Of a stretch of 64,000 nucleotides of DNA, positions 53,276-62,870 are shown piece by piece. The translations under genes were made by a program, and so were the position numbers. Below the pieces are notes generated by a model. That model saw only the letters and a program-made list of their open reading frames with translations. It was not told where the DNA came from and did not search any database. Source of the stretch: an uncultured Eubacteriales bacterium (GTDB taxonomy: Bacteria > Bacillota > Clostridia > Lachnospirales > Lachnospiraceae). Numbering within the stretch: the first letter of the stretch is position 1; every line of letters begins with the position of its first letter. The DNA is taken from positions 1 through 64,000 of the forward strand of contig OMVQ01000059.1 of the NCBI GenBank assembly GCA_900314555.1, written 5' to 3'.

Positions 53276-55507
53276 TTGAAAATTGGCAAGAATAGAATAT
53301 CTTCTTCGATTATTGTAGTGGTTATCATGATGACACTTGTTATAGGTATCGGTGGCATATATATAAGGTATATGAGAGGCAGATATGACACTATACAGAA
53401 AAAAGAAATTAATCATGAAACTAATCAGATAGTTAAGAACGTAAAGAAACAGATTGACGATAATTTTTATTATCTCGAATACTTTTCGAAAAATATATCG
53501 GATACCTCTAAATTAAATTGTGAATCGGAAGTTGACAGAATTAAGTCTGTTATGACAGGTGAAAAATTTTATTTAATTGGTATGGCAGACAAAGATGGTA
53601 ATGCGTGTGATATTAATGGAGATAAATATGATATTTCAGCAGAAGAATATTTTGTTAATTCGATGAACGATGAATACGTTATTACTGATACAATAATTGA
53701 TGGAAATAAGAAACATAATATTTATAGTATACCAATCAGGCACGATGAAGATGTGGTTGGGGTTCTTTATGCCAAAAAGTACACAGAAGAGATTGAACGT
53801 AGTATTAATGCAGATGATATGGAGATAGAGGAAGATATATGGGTTGTAGATTCTGATGGAAACATAATTTTTGATGCAACAGGTAGGGACAAGCCTGAGA
53901 ATAAGAAGATAAGAACACATAATTTTGTAGATAAATTAGAAGAATTAGGCAATTCGAAACGTACAATTGATGAATTAACTAAGGCATTCAGTGCTGATGA
54001 AGCAACATTTATAAAGATAAAATATCATAAGTCCAAGATAGCATATGTTAAACCTATAGATGTGAATGACTGGAAGATAATTACTATTATGTCATATGAT
54101 AAGTTTAACAGATATAAGGCACAGTCATTAGATAAGACTAACCAGTTAGTGTACATATTTGCAATTATCTATGGTGCAACATTACTTGTGATATTAGTTC
54201 TTCAGAACCGGAACAGAAAGAAGATTGAACATATTGCATATGTAGATGAGATAACAGGTGGTAAATCATTTACAAAATTTAAAGACGATGTGGACAAACT
54301 TATCAAGAATACATCAGATGATTATGCATTAGTTGATTTAGATGTTGATAAATTCAAGTATATTAACGATATTTTCGGATATGAAGAGGGTAATAATGTT
54401 ATAAGATTTATCTGGAGAGAGATTAATAACATTATGGAGACAGGCGAAGTCTTTGCACACTACAGAGCAGACCAGTTCGTATTGTTCTTAAAGGCAAATG
54501 ATATGGACCATGTCATAAAGAGAATGGAGATGTTATCGTTAACAGCGCAGAAACGAGGCGTCCAGAAAGAGAAGAACTACGAGATAATCCTGTCGATTGG
54601 TATATATCCTGTAGACAGAAAGTTCTTTAATATTGATACAGCGATAGACAGGGCAGACCTTACTAAGAAATCTATTAAAGGTAAGCACAGTAAAGTATAT
54701 GCCATATATGATGATACATTGAGACAGAAAGAGCTTAGAGACCAGGAAATCGAGAATATGATTGAAAAAGCCATTAAAGATGAAGAGTTCAAAGTATATT
54801 ATCAGCCAAAATATAATTCATCAAATAGTGAATTAGCAGGTGCAGAGGCGCTCGTAAGATGGTATAACGAAGAATGTGGTATGCTTTTCCCTAATGAATT
54901 TATACCTGTATTTGAGAACAATGGCTTCATTGTTGAATTAGATGAATATATGTTTGAACACGTATGCAGGGATATAAGAAAATGGTTAGATGCCGGTTAT
55001 AATGTAATGCCTGTATCTGTTAATATGTCGCAGTTACAGTTGTACAATGCAAGATTTATAGAAGAATATACGGCAATACTTAAGAAATATGATGTGCCTG
55101 CTGAATATATCCAGTTAGAGATGACAGAGACTACTTTATTCTCTGAGACAGATGCTTTAATAGAGACAATTGACAAGTTGCATAAAGCAGGCTTTAAGAT
55201 TCTTATGGACGATTTCGGAACAGGCTATTCATCACTTAATATGCTTAAGAATGTTCCTGTAGATATTCTTAAATTAGATAAGAGTTTCGTAGATGACATT
55301 GGTGATGCTAAAGGTGATATAGTTGTATCGACTATCGTATCATTAGGTCAGTTACTTGATATGAAGATAGTTGCAGAGGGCGTTGAGACTAAAGAACAGT
55401 ATGAATTCTTAAGAGATATTTTCTGTGATGAGATACAGGGATATTATTTCTCAAGACCAATTTCATCAGAAGAATATATGAAAGAGATGACGAAAGGGGC
55501 ATTGTAA
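53276..55507 (+). CDS. c-di-GMP phosphodiesterase with extracellular sensor and degenerate GGDEF
   Basis: The 743-residue protein is taken from TTG 53276, which has AAGGAG 9 nt upstream. Membrane segments near 12-32 and 290-308 flank a CACHE-like extracellular sensor. The GGDEF motif reads RADQF, so cyclase activity is unlikely; this domain may bind GTP as an allosteric site. The EAL domain is intact: GAEALVRW, NMSQLQL, EMTETTLF, MDDFGTGYSS, KLDKSFV, EGVET. It should cleave c-di-GMP in response to an outside ligand. One nucleotide before the HD-GYP gene. Confidence 0.9.
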   Translation: MKIGKNRISSSIIVVVIMMTLVIGIGGIYIRYMRGRYDTIQKKEINHETNQIVKNVKKQIDDNFYYLEYFSKNISDTSKLNCESEVDRIKSVMTGEKFYLIGMADKDGNACDINGDKYDISAEEYFVNSMNDEYVITDTIIDGNKKHNIYSIPIRHDEDVVGVLYAKKYTEEIERSINADDMEIEEDIWVVDSDGNIIFDATGRDKPENKKIRTHNFVDKLEELGNSKRTIDELTKAFSADEATFIKIKYHKSKIAYVKPIDVNDWKIITIMSYDKFNRYKAQSLDKTNQLVYIFAIIYGATLLVILVLQNRNRKKIEHIAYVDEITGGKSFTKFKDDVDKLIKNTSDDYALVDLDVDKFKYINDIFGYEEGNNVIRFIWREINNIMETGEVFAHYRADQFVLFLKANDMDHVIKRMEMLSLTAQKRGVQKEKNYEIILSIGIYPVDRKFFNIDTAIDRADLTKKSIKGKHSKVYAIYDDTLRQKELRDQEIENMIEKAIKDEEFKVYYQPKYNSSNSELAGAEALVRWYNEECGMLFPNEFIPVFENNGFIVELDEYMFEHVCRDIRKWLDAGYNVMPVSVNMSQLQLYNARFIEEYTAILKKYDVPAEYIQLEMTETTLFSETDALIETIDKLHKAGFKILMDDFGTGYSSLNMLKNVPVDILKLDKSFVDDIGDAKGDIVVSTIVSLGQLLDMKIVAEGVETKEQYEFLRDIFCDEIQGYYFSRPISSEEYMKEMTKGAL

Positions 55508-55508
55508 T

Positions 55509-56609
55509 ATGGCAGTTAAGAGAATACTCATTTCGGAAGCGGAAGAAGGTATGGAACTGGCGGGGGATGTCTATGATACTAAAGGCAGACTCGTTGCTCC
55601 TTTTGGTACAGTGCTTGATAAAGAGATAATAAGAAAACTTGAGAACTATGAAGTAGTTGTCTTGAAAATCATTGTGAAATCCGACATAGATGATATATTT
55701 ATGGAGAGCAGTGCTTATGAAAGAAGTGAGGAATCAGGATATTTCGAGAAGATAAAACAATCAGAAGATTTTAAGGCATTCAGATATAGTTTTGAAGAAT
55801 CCGTTGACGAACTTAGTAATAAGTTAAATGAAGTTGTATACAAGAATGAAGAAATCGATATAAAGGGATTGTTAGAATCCGTTAAGAAAGTCATTAATTC
55901 TAATAGCTCTAAATATAATCTTATGGATATCTTAAGCTGTATGAGAGGCTATGATGATTTGACATTTGCCCATTCAATGAGTGTTTCATTGATATGCAAT
56001 GTATTTGCGGGTTGGCTTGGATATGGTGAGAAAGATGTTGAATTATTAACAGCAGCAGGACTTCTGCACGACATTGGTAAAATTAAGATACCTAAAGAGA
56101 TTATTACGAAACCATCAAGACTTACTGATGAGGAATATAGAATCGTAAAAATGCATCCGGTATTAGGTTATGAGATACTTAAGAGTCAACCGGTTGATAA
56201 CAGAGTAAGAAATGCAGCACTAATGCATCACGAGAAATGCGATGGTTCGGGATATCCACAGGGATTAAAGAGAAATCAGATAGATGATGTAGCAAAAATT
56301 GTGGCGATTGCAGATGTATATGATGCAATGACAGCAAATCGTGTATACAGAGAGGGAATGTCACCATTTGATGTTATCGAATATTTTGAAATGTGTATTG
56401 ATATATTTGAGCCGGGATATCTTATGACATTTCTTCAGAAAACAGCATTGTTATATGTAGGAAGTACAGTTCTTCTTACTGATGGAACAGAGGGCAAGAT
56501 AATAATGATTAATAATAATTCGTTAGGCAGACCTGTTGTGTTATCATCTAATAACAAAGCAATAGATTTGTCCAAGGACAAATCTATTAAAATTGCTAAA
56601 CTTATTTAG
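55509..56609 (+). CDS. HD-GYP domain c-di-GMP phosphodiesterase
   Basis: This 366-residue cytosolic protein carries catalytic motifs HDIGKIKIPKE and HHEKCDGSGYPQGL of HD-GYP enzymes, with a variable N-terminal domain of about 140 residues. Directly downstream of the EAL gene, so both PDE types are coexpressed. The last 8 bp overlap tail-to-tail with the amylase gene. Confidence 0.92.
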   Translation: MAVKRILISEAEEGMELAGDVYDTKGRLVAPFGTVLDKEIIRKLENYEVVVLKIIVKSDIDDIFMESSAYERSEESGYFEKIKQSEDFKAFRYSFEESVDELSNKLNEVVYKNEEIDIKGLLESVKKVINSNSSKYNLMDILSCMRGYDDLTFAHSMSVSLICNVFAGWLGYGEKDVELLTAAGLLHDIGKIKIPKEIITKPSRLTDEEYRIVKMHPVLGYEILKSQPVDNRVRNAALMHHEKCDGSGYPQGLKRNQIDDVAKIVAIADVYDAMTANRVYREGMSPFDVIEYFEMCIDIFEPGYLMTFLQKTALLYVGSTVLLTDGTEGKIIMINNNSLGRPVVLSSNNKAIDLSKDKSIKIAKLI

Positions 56610-58374
56610 TTGTGTAAACTAATATTCCGTTCGAAAGAAGAAGTTCATTTTTATAATTCATTGAGAATAGAACAGATTTCTTAGGAACTGTAATAGAATA
56701 ATCGTTTGTACTGCAATTCAGTACGACGGTTATTTTATTTTTGCCATCTTCGGTAAATCTCTCATAACAGATTATTCTTGGATTATCAGGTACATTAATA
56801 AATTTGTATAGATTACTTCTAAGTGCAGGATTATCGTTACGAAGTGCTATAAGTGATTTCATAAGAGCAATTCTGTCGTGATATTCACCGCGGTTAATCT
56901 TATTCCAAGGCATACAACGACGACAGTCAGGGTCGTAGCTGCCCTCCATGGCTATTTCCGTACCATAATATATACATACAGTTCCGGGCATTGTAAATAA
57001 TACCGCTAACTGTTGGTAGAACATATGCATATTATTTAATTTAGTTGCAAGGCGGATAGTATCGTGCGAGTCTAAGAGGTTGAATAACACGCGGTTAACC
57101 TGCTCAGGATATATCGTGAAGCATCTGTTTATGGCATATAATAAATCAGTAGAAGTTTTGTTAGAATCCTGCCAGAAAGCATCAATACTGTCTCCAAATT
57201 GATAATTCATTACAGAATCGTATTCATCACCACGAAGCCAAGGCATACTGTCGTGCCATAATTCACCAAGTATGTAGAAATCAGATTTGAGAGCCTTTAA
57301 TTCTCTGTGAATCTCCTTGCATAATGTGTGTGAGATTTCGCCTGCCACATCAAGTCGTATACCATCAATATCATATTTTAATATCCAGCTTTTAAGAACT
57401 TTGATAATATATCTGATTACTCGTGGATTATTCGTATTTAACTTAGGCATACCATCAAAGAAGCCGAAAGTATAGTAGTTGCCTGCTTTCGAATCAGCGG
57501 ACTTACCTGTATTCTTAAAAGGCCATGAATTAATCATAAACCAGTCATAATATTTAGACTCTGGACCATTTTGTAAAACATCCTGCCATGGCTTGAAGAA
57601 CATACCGGTATGATTAAATACACCATCCATCATTACACGGATACCATGGTCGTGTGCATTAGAAACGAGTTCAATCATATCCTCATCAGTACCAAAGTGT
57701 GGGTCAATCTTTGTAAAACTCATAGTATCATATTTATGATTACTTTTACCCTTGCATACAGGAGTTAAGTAAAGACCTGTAATTCCAAGGTCGGCAAGAT
57801 AGTCAAGCTTACTTGTGATTCCCTCGATATCTCCGCCATAATAGTCATTATATTTAACAGATTTATCAGCAGAACCCCATGGCTTAACATTCTTAGGATT
57901 GATGTCAGGATTGCCATTGCAGAACCTGTCAATGAAAATCTGATACCAGACAGTGTCATTTACCCAGTCAGGAGTTCTTATAATATCAGACGGATTCATC
58001 CATGGGAACATAAATACCTGTTCACGACCTTTGAAATCCTTAAGCTCGGCAGGAGTATAGAAACGGTCCTCATACATATGATACTTCTCACTTTCATTTT
58101 CGATAATAAAATGATATGCAAGACGTTTGTATTTAGGAGTAATCTTAACACTCCAGAAGATGTGATGTTCAAGATATTTTACATCTGTCATCTCGATTGT
58201 TTCAATATTATAATGGCTGTTAGAACCCATAATACCTGTAGAAAAAGGATCGCAATAGCAAAGAGTTACTTTGTCTACGTCATATCCTGTCTTAATTGAA
58301 ATAATAATATTGTCATCATCGAGACAATAACAGTAGTTATCAGTACAACGATGATATATAGCTGCTAAATTCAT
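56602..58374 (-). CDS. GH13 alpha-amylase/neopullulanase-like enzyme
   Basis: This 590-residue intracellular enzyme (no signal peptide) starts at 58374 behind AAATGAGG on the minus strand. The N-terminal beta domain (about 1-130) is followed by a TIM barrel: nucleophile Asp in DGIRLDVAGE, acid Glu in ILGELWHD and third Asp in LLDSHDT. The layout fits GH13_20 (cyclomaltodextrinase/neopullulanase), acting on imported maltodextrins. Cotranscribed with the CYTH gene and separated from it by hairpin element D. Confidence 0.92.
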   Translation of the reverse strand: MNLAAIYHRCTDNYCYCLDDDNIIISIKTGYDVDKVTLCYCDPFSTGIMGSNSHYNIETIEMTDVKYLEHHIFWSVKITPKYKRLAYHFIIENESEKYHMYEDRFYTPAELKDFKGREQVFMFPWMNPSDIIRTPDWVNDTVWYQIFIDRFCNGNPDINPKNVKPWGSADKSVKYNDYYGGDIEGITSKLDYLADLGITGLYLTPVCKGKSNHKYDTMSFTKIDPHFGTDEDMIELVSNAHDHGIRVMMDGVFNHTGMFFKPWQDVLQNGPESKYYDWFMINSWPFKNTGKSADSKAGNYYTFGFFDGMPKLNTNNPRVIRYIIKVLKSWILKYDIDGIRLDVAGEISHTLCKEIHRELKALKSDFYILGELWHDSMPWLRGDEYDSVMNYQFGDSIDAFWQDSNKTSTDLLYAINRCFTIYPEQVNRVLFNLLDSHDTIRLATKLNNMHMFYQQLAVLFTMPGTVCIYYGTEIAMEGSYDPDCRRCMPWNKINRGEYHDRIALMKSLIALRNDNPALRSNLYKFINVPDNPRIICYERFTEDGKNKITVVLNCSTNDYSITVPKKSVLFSMNYKNELLLSNGILVYTTK

Positions 58375-58378
58375 ATTT

Positions 58379-58533
58379 ACCTCATTTCTGAGCGACTTGC
58401 CTAGAATAGGCGAAGAGAAATTCGCACAGGCGATTTCTCTTCTGCCATAAAAGCTATTTGCTTTCGCTCCGAAGCAAATAGCAGTGTGAAAAATAAGTGT
58501 ATCAACATTATTTTTCACACTAACCTCATTTCT
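58379..58533 (-). repeat. Hairpin element D with 11-bp flanking repeat
   Basis: On the minus strand AGAAATGAGGT occurs at 58533-58523 and 58389-58379 (period 144). Hairpins are GTGTGAAAAAT/ATTTTTCACAC, GCTATTTGCTT/AAGCAAATAGC and GAAGAGAAATCG/CGAATTTCTCTTC. The second loop GAGCGA matches TCGCTC just before the ribosome binding site. The outer repeat copy abuts the CYTH stop codon, so the original gap was a bare ribosome binding site. Confidence 0.8.
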
Positions 58534-58997
58534 TAAATTTTAAGTTCGCTTATATTTTGTAATTTACTAAGGGTGCTGTTATGGTATTTGCTTGAAAATG
58601 TTACATCTTCGCCAAACCATTCAGGGCCGCTAAAAGAATTAGCCTCATCCTCAGAATTAAATTCGACTTCTGCGATTATAAGACCTTTAAATATTCCCTC
58701 AAATATATCTAATTCAATTGTGTAATTCTCGTAAGGAATCAGGTAACGTTTCTTCGTGATTATATTACCGTCAGCTTTCTCTAACAGATGGGAATAACTT
58801 TCGGCAGTAAGCGGAAGATTATATTCTTCGCGGGATAATAACCCTTTTGATTTATAAGTAAGATAATAGGTGTCATCTTCCTTACGGATACGGACTACCG
58901 GCTCCGTACACAGGTATGCCTGTTCTATAAGATGAAATCTGCATAATTCTAAATTATCAGGTAAACTTGTAATTAGAAACTTTCTTTCTATTTCCAT
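58533..58997 (-). CDS. CYTH-domain protein (triphosphatase family)
   Basis: The 154-residue protein has the EIERKF start signature, RIRKED and YTIELDIFEG, EVEF acidic strands of the CYTH tunnel fold. Members hydrolyse inorganic triphosphate, ThTP or related polyphosphates; adenylate cyclase activity is less likely. First gene of the operon with the GH13 enzyme. Confidence 0.9.
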   Translation of the reverse strand: MEIERKFLITSLPDNLELCRFHLIEQAYLCTEPVVRIRKEDDTYYLTYKSKGLLSREEYNLPLTAESYSHLLEKADGNIITKKRYLIPYENYTIELDIFEGIFKGLIIAEVEFNSEDEANSFSGPEWFGEDVTFSSKYHNSTLSKLQNISELKI

Positions 58998-59178
58998 TAT
59001 TTTTTATGCTAACCTCCGTTTTGTATACGTTTTTTATTATATGAAATATTTTAACATATCAACCCTGAAAAATGTATTTGTAAATAATAAAAAAATTCTA
59101 AAATGATGAAAAAATATTAGGAATATGTTATACTGTCAGTGTTGTCAGGTTAAGTTTTATGGAAAAGGAGAACGAATT

Positions 59179-59721
59179 ATGGTATATGCATTTTTAGCAG
59201 ATGGTTTTGAAGAAGTAGAAGCATTAATGGTAGTTGATATATTAAGAAGAGCCGGTATTGAGACATTGACTGTATCGGTTTCAGAGAATTATGAAGTTAA
59301 AAGTTCACATAACATTGTAGTTAAGGCAGATGCTTTAATTAAAGATGTAGATTTTGATAAAGCAGAATTAATATTCCTGCCGGGTGGAATACCTGGAACA
59401 CCTAATCTTGCAGTGTGTAAGACATTAGTGGCTAATATTAAAGATTTTAATAATAAAGGCAAAAGACTTGCAGCAATATGTGCAGCTCCTAGCATCTTAG
59501 GAGAACTCGGAATCTTAGAGGGTAAGGTAGTAAGCTGTTATCCGGGATATGAAGATTCATTAAAAGGTGCAACTTATAAGCGTGAGAAAGTCATAACAGA
59601 CGGAAATATAACAACAGCAAGAGGATTAGGCGCTGCGATTGATATGGGACTTGAATTAGTTACGATATTAAAGAGTAAGGAAGAAGCAGATTCAATAGCA
59701 GAGAAGATACAGTTAGTATAA
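59179..59721 (+). CDS. DJ-1/PfpI-family protein
   Basis: The 180-residue protein starts at ATG 59179 behind AAGGAGAAC; the upstream ATG 59125 has no site. The nucleophile-elbow Cys is in AAICAAPSILGELG, with the conserved Glu in GFEEVEA. The family includes YajL/Hsp31-like glyoxalases and protein-repair factors. Probably thiol-stress protection. Confidence 0.88.
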   Translation: MVYAFLADGFEEVEALMVVDILRRAGIETLTVSVSENYEVKSSHNIVVKADALIKDVDFDKAELIFLPGGIPGTPNLAVCKTLVANIKDFNNKGKRLAAICAAPSILGELGILEGKVVSCYPGYEDSLKGATYKREKVITDGNITTARGLGAAIDMGLELVTILKSKEEADSIAEKIQLV

Positions 59722-59755
59722 GACATTTGCTGTGTCAGAAAGGTGCGGATTAATA

Positions 59756-60685
59756 TTGAAGAAATCAAATATAAGATTAACGAAGATATTATGTGTTGCC
59801 GGTGCATTAGTATTAGTAATCGGAAGTATGACCGCCTGTGGAAAGAAGAAAAAGATTTCATACGGAGATACAAAGGGCGTAGTTACAGGATCGGTAGATA
59901 TTAATGATAATGGCGTGAAATTTAATCTTGATAATGTAATTGCCCCTGCGGGAAGTGATATAGATTACACATCAGGTATTAAGACATCGGGTGAAACAGA
60001 TGATTATTCGCTCGAAGTAAATGCAACAAATGTCAGAAATGACAAACCGGGAACATACACAGCTAACTACACTGTTAAATCAGGTGGAAGTACATATACA
60101 GACAGCATTAAGGTAACAATATCTGATAATGGAAAGAAAACACAGGAAGCTGAGAATCAGGGTATTAGTGGTTTGGAAAATGGCCAGTCAGGTAATTCAG
60201 ATACCAATGCAGGCGATATAAATAGTGGAAGTAATAGTGGTAATAACGGTGGCAATGTTTCTGATAACAATGGAAGTGCCGTAAATAATGGCGGTGGCAA
60301 TAATTCAGGAAGTAATGGCGCAGGCAGTGGAAACACTTCTAATAATGGAAATGCTTCAAACAATAACGGAAGCAGTAATTCGGGAAATAATTCGAATTCA
60401 GGAAGTAATGGAGGCAGCCAGACTAAGCCGACAGGACCAAAGGAGCTTATTACAGACGGAAGTAAGACCTACGGAGTGTCTAAGATACCTAATGCCACTA
60501 TCGAACTGTTATCAGGAGATGTAGTGACTATAAGTTGTTCTACTAATAAATATATTATATCGACAAGAACTGATGAAAGTACGGTGCAGAAGAATGGACA
60601 TAATTATAAAGTGACAAAATTAATTGTATTATTTAACACAGGTGCAGAACAGACTTTAGAAACTGTAGAAAAAAAGATAGACTAA
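59756..60685 (+). CDS. Putative lipoprotein with Asn/Gly/Ser-rich linker
   Basis: The 309-residue protein starts at TTG 59756 behind AGAAAGGTG. A hydrophobic signal leads to lipobox MTAC-GK. Residues about 30-130 form an Ig-like beta domain (VTGSVDINDNGVKF, KPGTYTANYTVKSGGSTYTD); residues about 140-230 are almost entirely Asn, Gly and Ser; a C-terminal 80-residue domain follows. Function unknown; a surface protein with a flexible stalk. Confidence 0.75.
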   Translation: MKKSNIRLTKILCVAGALVLVIGSMTACGKKKKISYGDTKGVVTGSVDINDNGVKFNLDNVIAPAGSDIDYTSGIKTSGETDDYSLEVNATNVRNDKPGTYTANYTVKSGGSTYTDSIKVTISDNGKKTQEAENQGISGLENGQSGNSDTNAGDINSGSNSGNNGGNVSDNNGSAVNNGGGNNSGSNGAGSGNTSNNGNASNNNGSSNSGNNSNSGSNGGSQTKPTGPKELITDGSKTYGVSKIPNATIELLSGDVVTISCSTNKYIISTRTDESTVQKNGHNYKVTKLIVLFNTGAEQTLETVEKKID

Positions 60686-60818
60686 AAGATTTCTTTATGA
60701 TATAATACTACGATGTCACATTGCCTTTAGTTAAAAAGAAAAGGTCAGAAAGAAAATATTGCAGATATACTGCTAAAAATAGCTAAGCCGTAGTATACGG
60801 CAGAATGGAGGAAGTTTA

Positions 60819-62105
60819 ATGAGTTTACAGGTTGAAAAACTGGAAAAAAATATGGCTAAACTTACAATTGAAGTATCAGCAGAAGAGGTAGAAAAAGCAA
60901 TTGAAAAGGCTTATCAGAAACAGAAATCAAGAATCAGCGTTCCTGGTTTCAGAAAAGGTAAAGTACCTCGTAAAATGGTAGAGAAAATGTACGGTGTCGG
61001 TGTATTCTATGAAGATGCTGTTAATGATATGATTCCTACAGCATACGAAGCAGCAGTTAAGGAAAGTGAATTAGAAATAGTTTCACAGCCTAAGATTGAT
61101 GTTGTACAGATTGAAGCCGGTAAAGAATTTATCTTCACAGCAGAAGTTGCAGTTAAACCAGAAGTTGAATTAGGCGAATATAAAGGCGTAGAAGTACCTA
61201 AGAGTGATGTTTCTGTATCAGACGAAGAGATTATGGCTGAAATAGACAGAGAAAGAGAACAGAACTCAAGAATTATCACAGTAGATGACAGAGCAGTTGA
61301 AGATGGCGATATGACAGTTATCGATTTCGAAGGCTTTGTTGATGGTGTTGCATTTGAGGGTGGAAAAGGAACAGATTATCCATTAACAATCGGTTCTCAC
61401 TCATTCATCGATACATTTGAAGAGCAGTTAATCGGTAAGAATATCGGAGAAGAAGTTGACGTTAACGTTACATTCCCAGAAGAATACCATGCAGAAGAAT
61501 TAAAAGGTAAACCAGCATTATTCAAAGTTACTGTTAAAGAGATTAAGAAGAAAGAATTACCAGAACTTGATAATGATTTCGTAGAAGATGTTTCAGAATT
61601 CTCAACAGTTGATGAATATAAAGCAAGCATCAAGACAAAGATTGAAGAGAAAAAAGTTGATGAAGCTAAATCTGCTAAAGAAGAAGCTGCAATTGAGAAG
61701 ATTATCGAGGGCGCTAAGATGGAGATACCTGATGCAATGGTAGATTCACAGGTTAGACAGATGGCAGAAGACTTCGCAAGAAGAATCAGCGCACAGGGAC
61801 TTACAATTGACCAGTACTTCCAGTATACAGGATTAACATCTGATAAATTATTAGAGCAGATGAGACCACAGGCATTAAAACGTATCCAGAGCAGACTTGT
61901 TCTTGAAGCAGTTGCTGATAAAGAGAACTTCGAAGTTACAGATGAAGATGTTAATAATGAAATCAATGATATGGCATCAGCATACCAGATGGAAGCTGAT
62001 AAGCTCAAAGACTTATTAACAGATGCTGATAAAGAGAATATGAAGAGAGACATTCAGGTTAAGAAAGCAGTTGAATTCGTAACAGAGAATGCTAAGGAAG
62101 TTTAA
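60819..62105 (+). CDS. tig: Trigger factor
   Basis: This 428-residue ribosome-bound chaperone has the ribosome-docking motif PGFRKGKVPRKM at about 43-54, an FKBP-type PPIase domain (about 150-240) and a helical C-terminus. Precedes clpP and clpX, the common bacterial order. Confidence 0.96.
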   Translation: MSLQVEKLEKNMAKLTIEVSAEEVEKAIEKAYQKQKSRISVPGFRKGKVPRKMVEKMYGVGVFYEDAVNDMIPTAYEAAVKESELEIVSQPKIDVVQIEAGKEFIFTAEVAVKPEVELGEYKGVEVPKSDVSVSDEEIMAEIDREREQNSRIITVDDRAVEDGDMTVIDFEGFVDGVAFEGGKGTDYPLTIGSHSFIDTFEEQLIGKNIGEEVDVNVTFPEEYHAEELKGKPALFKVTVKEIKKKELPELDNDFVEDVSEFSTVDEYKASIKTKIEEKKVDEAKSAKEEAAIEKIIEGAKMEIPDAMVDSQVRQMAEDFARRISAQGLTIDQYFQYTGLTSDKLLEQMRPQALKRIQSRLVLEAVADKENFEVTDEDVNNEINDMASAYQMEADKLKDLLTDADKENMKRDIQVKKAVEFVTENAKEV

Positions 62106-62204
62106 TCAATAACCTAATTTGAAGTTTAAATAATTAGCTTAATTAGCAATTTAATTTATAAGTTTAATCATTTATACAGAAGTTTATAATATGAGATAAA
62201 GAAA

Positions 62205-62228
62205 ATGGGTTCGCTATGGCGGGCCCAT
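62205..62228 (+). other. Stable hairpin between tig and clpP
   Basis: ATGGGTTCGC (62205-62214) pairs with GCGGGCCCAT (62219-62228) around TATG, with two G-U pairs. It is followed by AAATAAAATT rather than a T run, so it could be an RNA processing or attenuation element. Confidence 0.5.
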
Positions 62229-62260
62229 AAATAAAATTAATAGATAGGAGAGGATTTTGT

Positions 62261-62842
62261 ATGAGTTTGGTACCTTATGTCGTAGAGCAGACTGGAAAAG
62301 GCGAAAGATCTTATGATATTTATTCAAGACTTTTAAAGGACAGAATTATTTTCTTAGGTGAAGAAGTAAATGAGACAACAGCAAGCCTTGTTGTAGCACA
62401 GTTACTTTTCTTAGAGTCAGAAGATCCTAATAAAGATATTCATTTATATATAAACAGCCCGGGTGGTTCTGTAACAGCAGGAATGGCTATTTATGATACA
62501 ATGAATTACATCAAATGTGATGTATCTACAATCTGTATGGGAATGGCAGCAAGTATGGGAGCATTTTTACTTTCAGGTGGTGCTAAAGGTAAGAGATTCG
62601 CATTACCTAACGCAGAGATTATGATACACCAGCCACTTGGTGGAGCACAGGGACAGGCAACAGAGATTAAGATTGTTGCAGACCATATTTTAAAGACACG
62701 TAAGAAGTTAAATGAGATTTTAGCAAAGAACACCGGAAAACCATTAGAAGTAATCGAAGTGGATACAGAACGTGACAACTATATGGACGCTTATCAGGCT
62801 ATGGAATATGGCTTAATAGATAAGGTGATTGAAAATCGTTAA
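62261..62842 (+). CDS. clpP: ATP-dependent Clp protease proteolytic subunit
   Basis: This 193-residue serine peptidase has catalytic Ser in [10 protein letters not shown], His in [16 protein letters not shown] and a downstream Asp in [11 protein letters not shown]. It forms the tetradecameric protease chamber with ClpX encoded next. Confidence 0.97.
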   Translation: MSLVPYVVEQTGKGERSYDIYSRLLKDRIIFLGEEVNETTASLVVAQLLFLESEDPNKDIHLYINSPGGSVTAGMAIYDTMNYIKCDVSTICMGMAASMGAFLLSGGAKGKRFALPNAEIMIHQPLGGAQGQATEIKIVADHILKTRKKLNEILAKNTGKPLEVIEVDTERDNYMDAYQAMEYGLIDKVIENR

Positions 62843-62870
62843 TTAATCATTAATTTGGATTGGAGAACAT

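Noticed and set aside
61397..62053. 218-codon minus-strand open frame within tig
   Set aside because: Low-complexity Ser/Leu-rich antisense of trigger factor; no ribosome binding site or recognisable domain.
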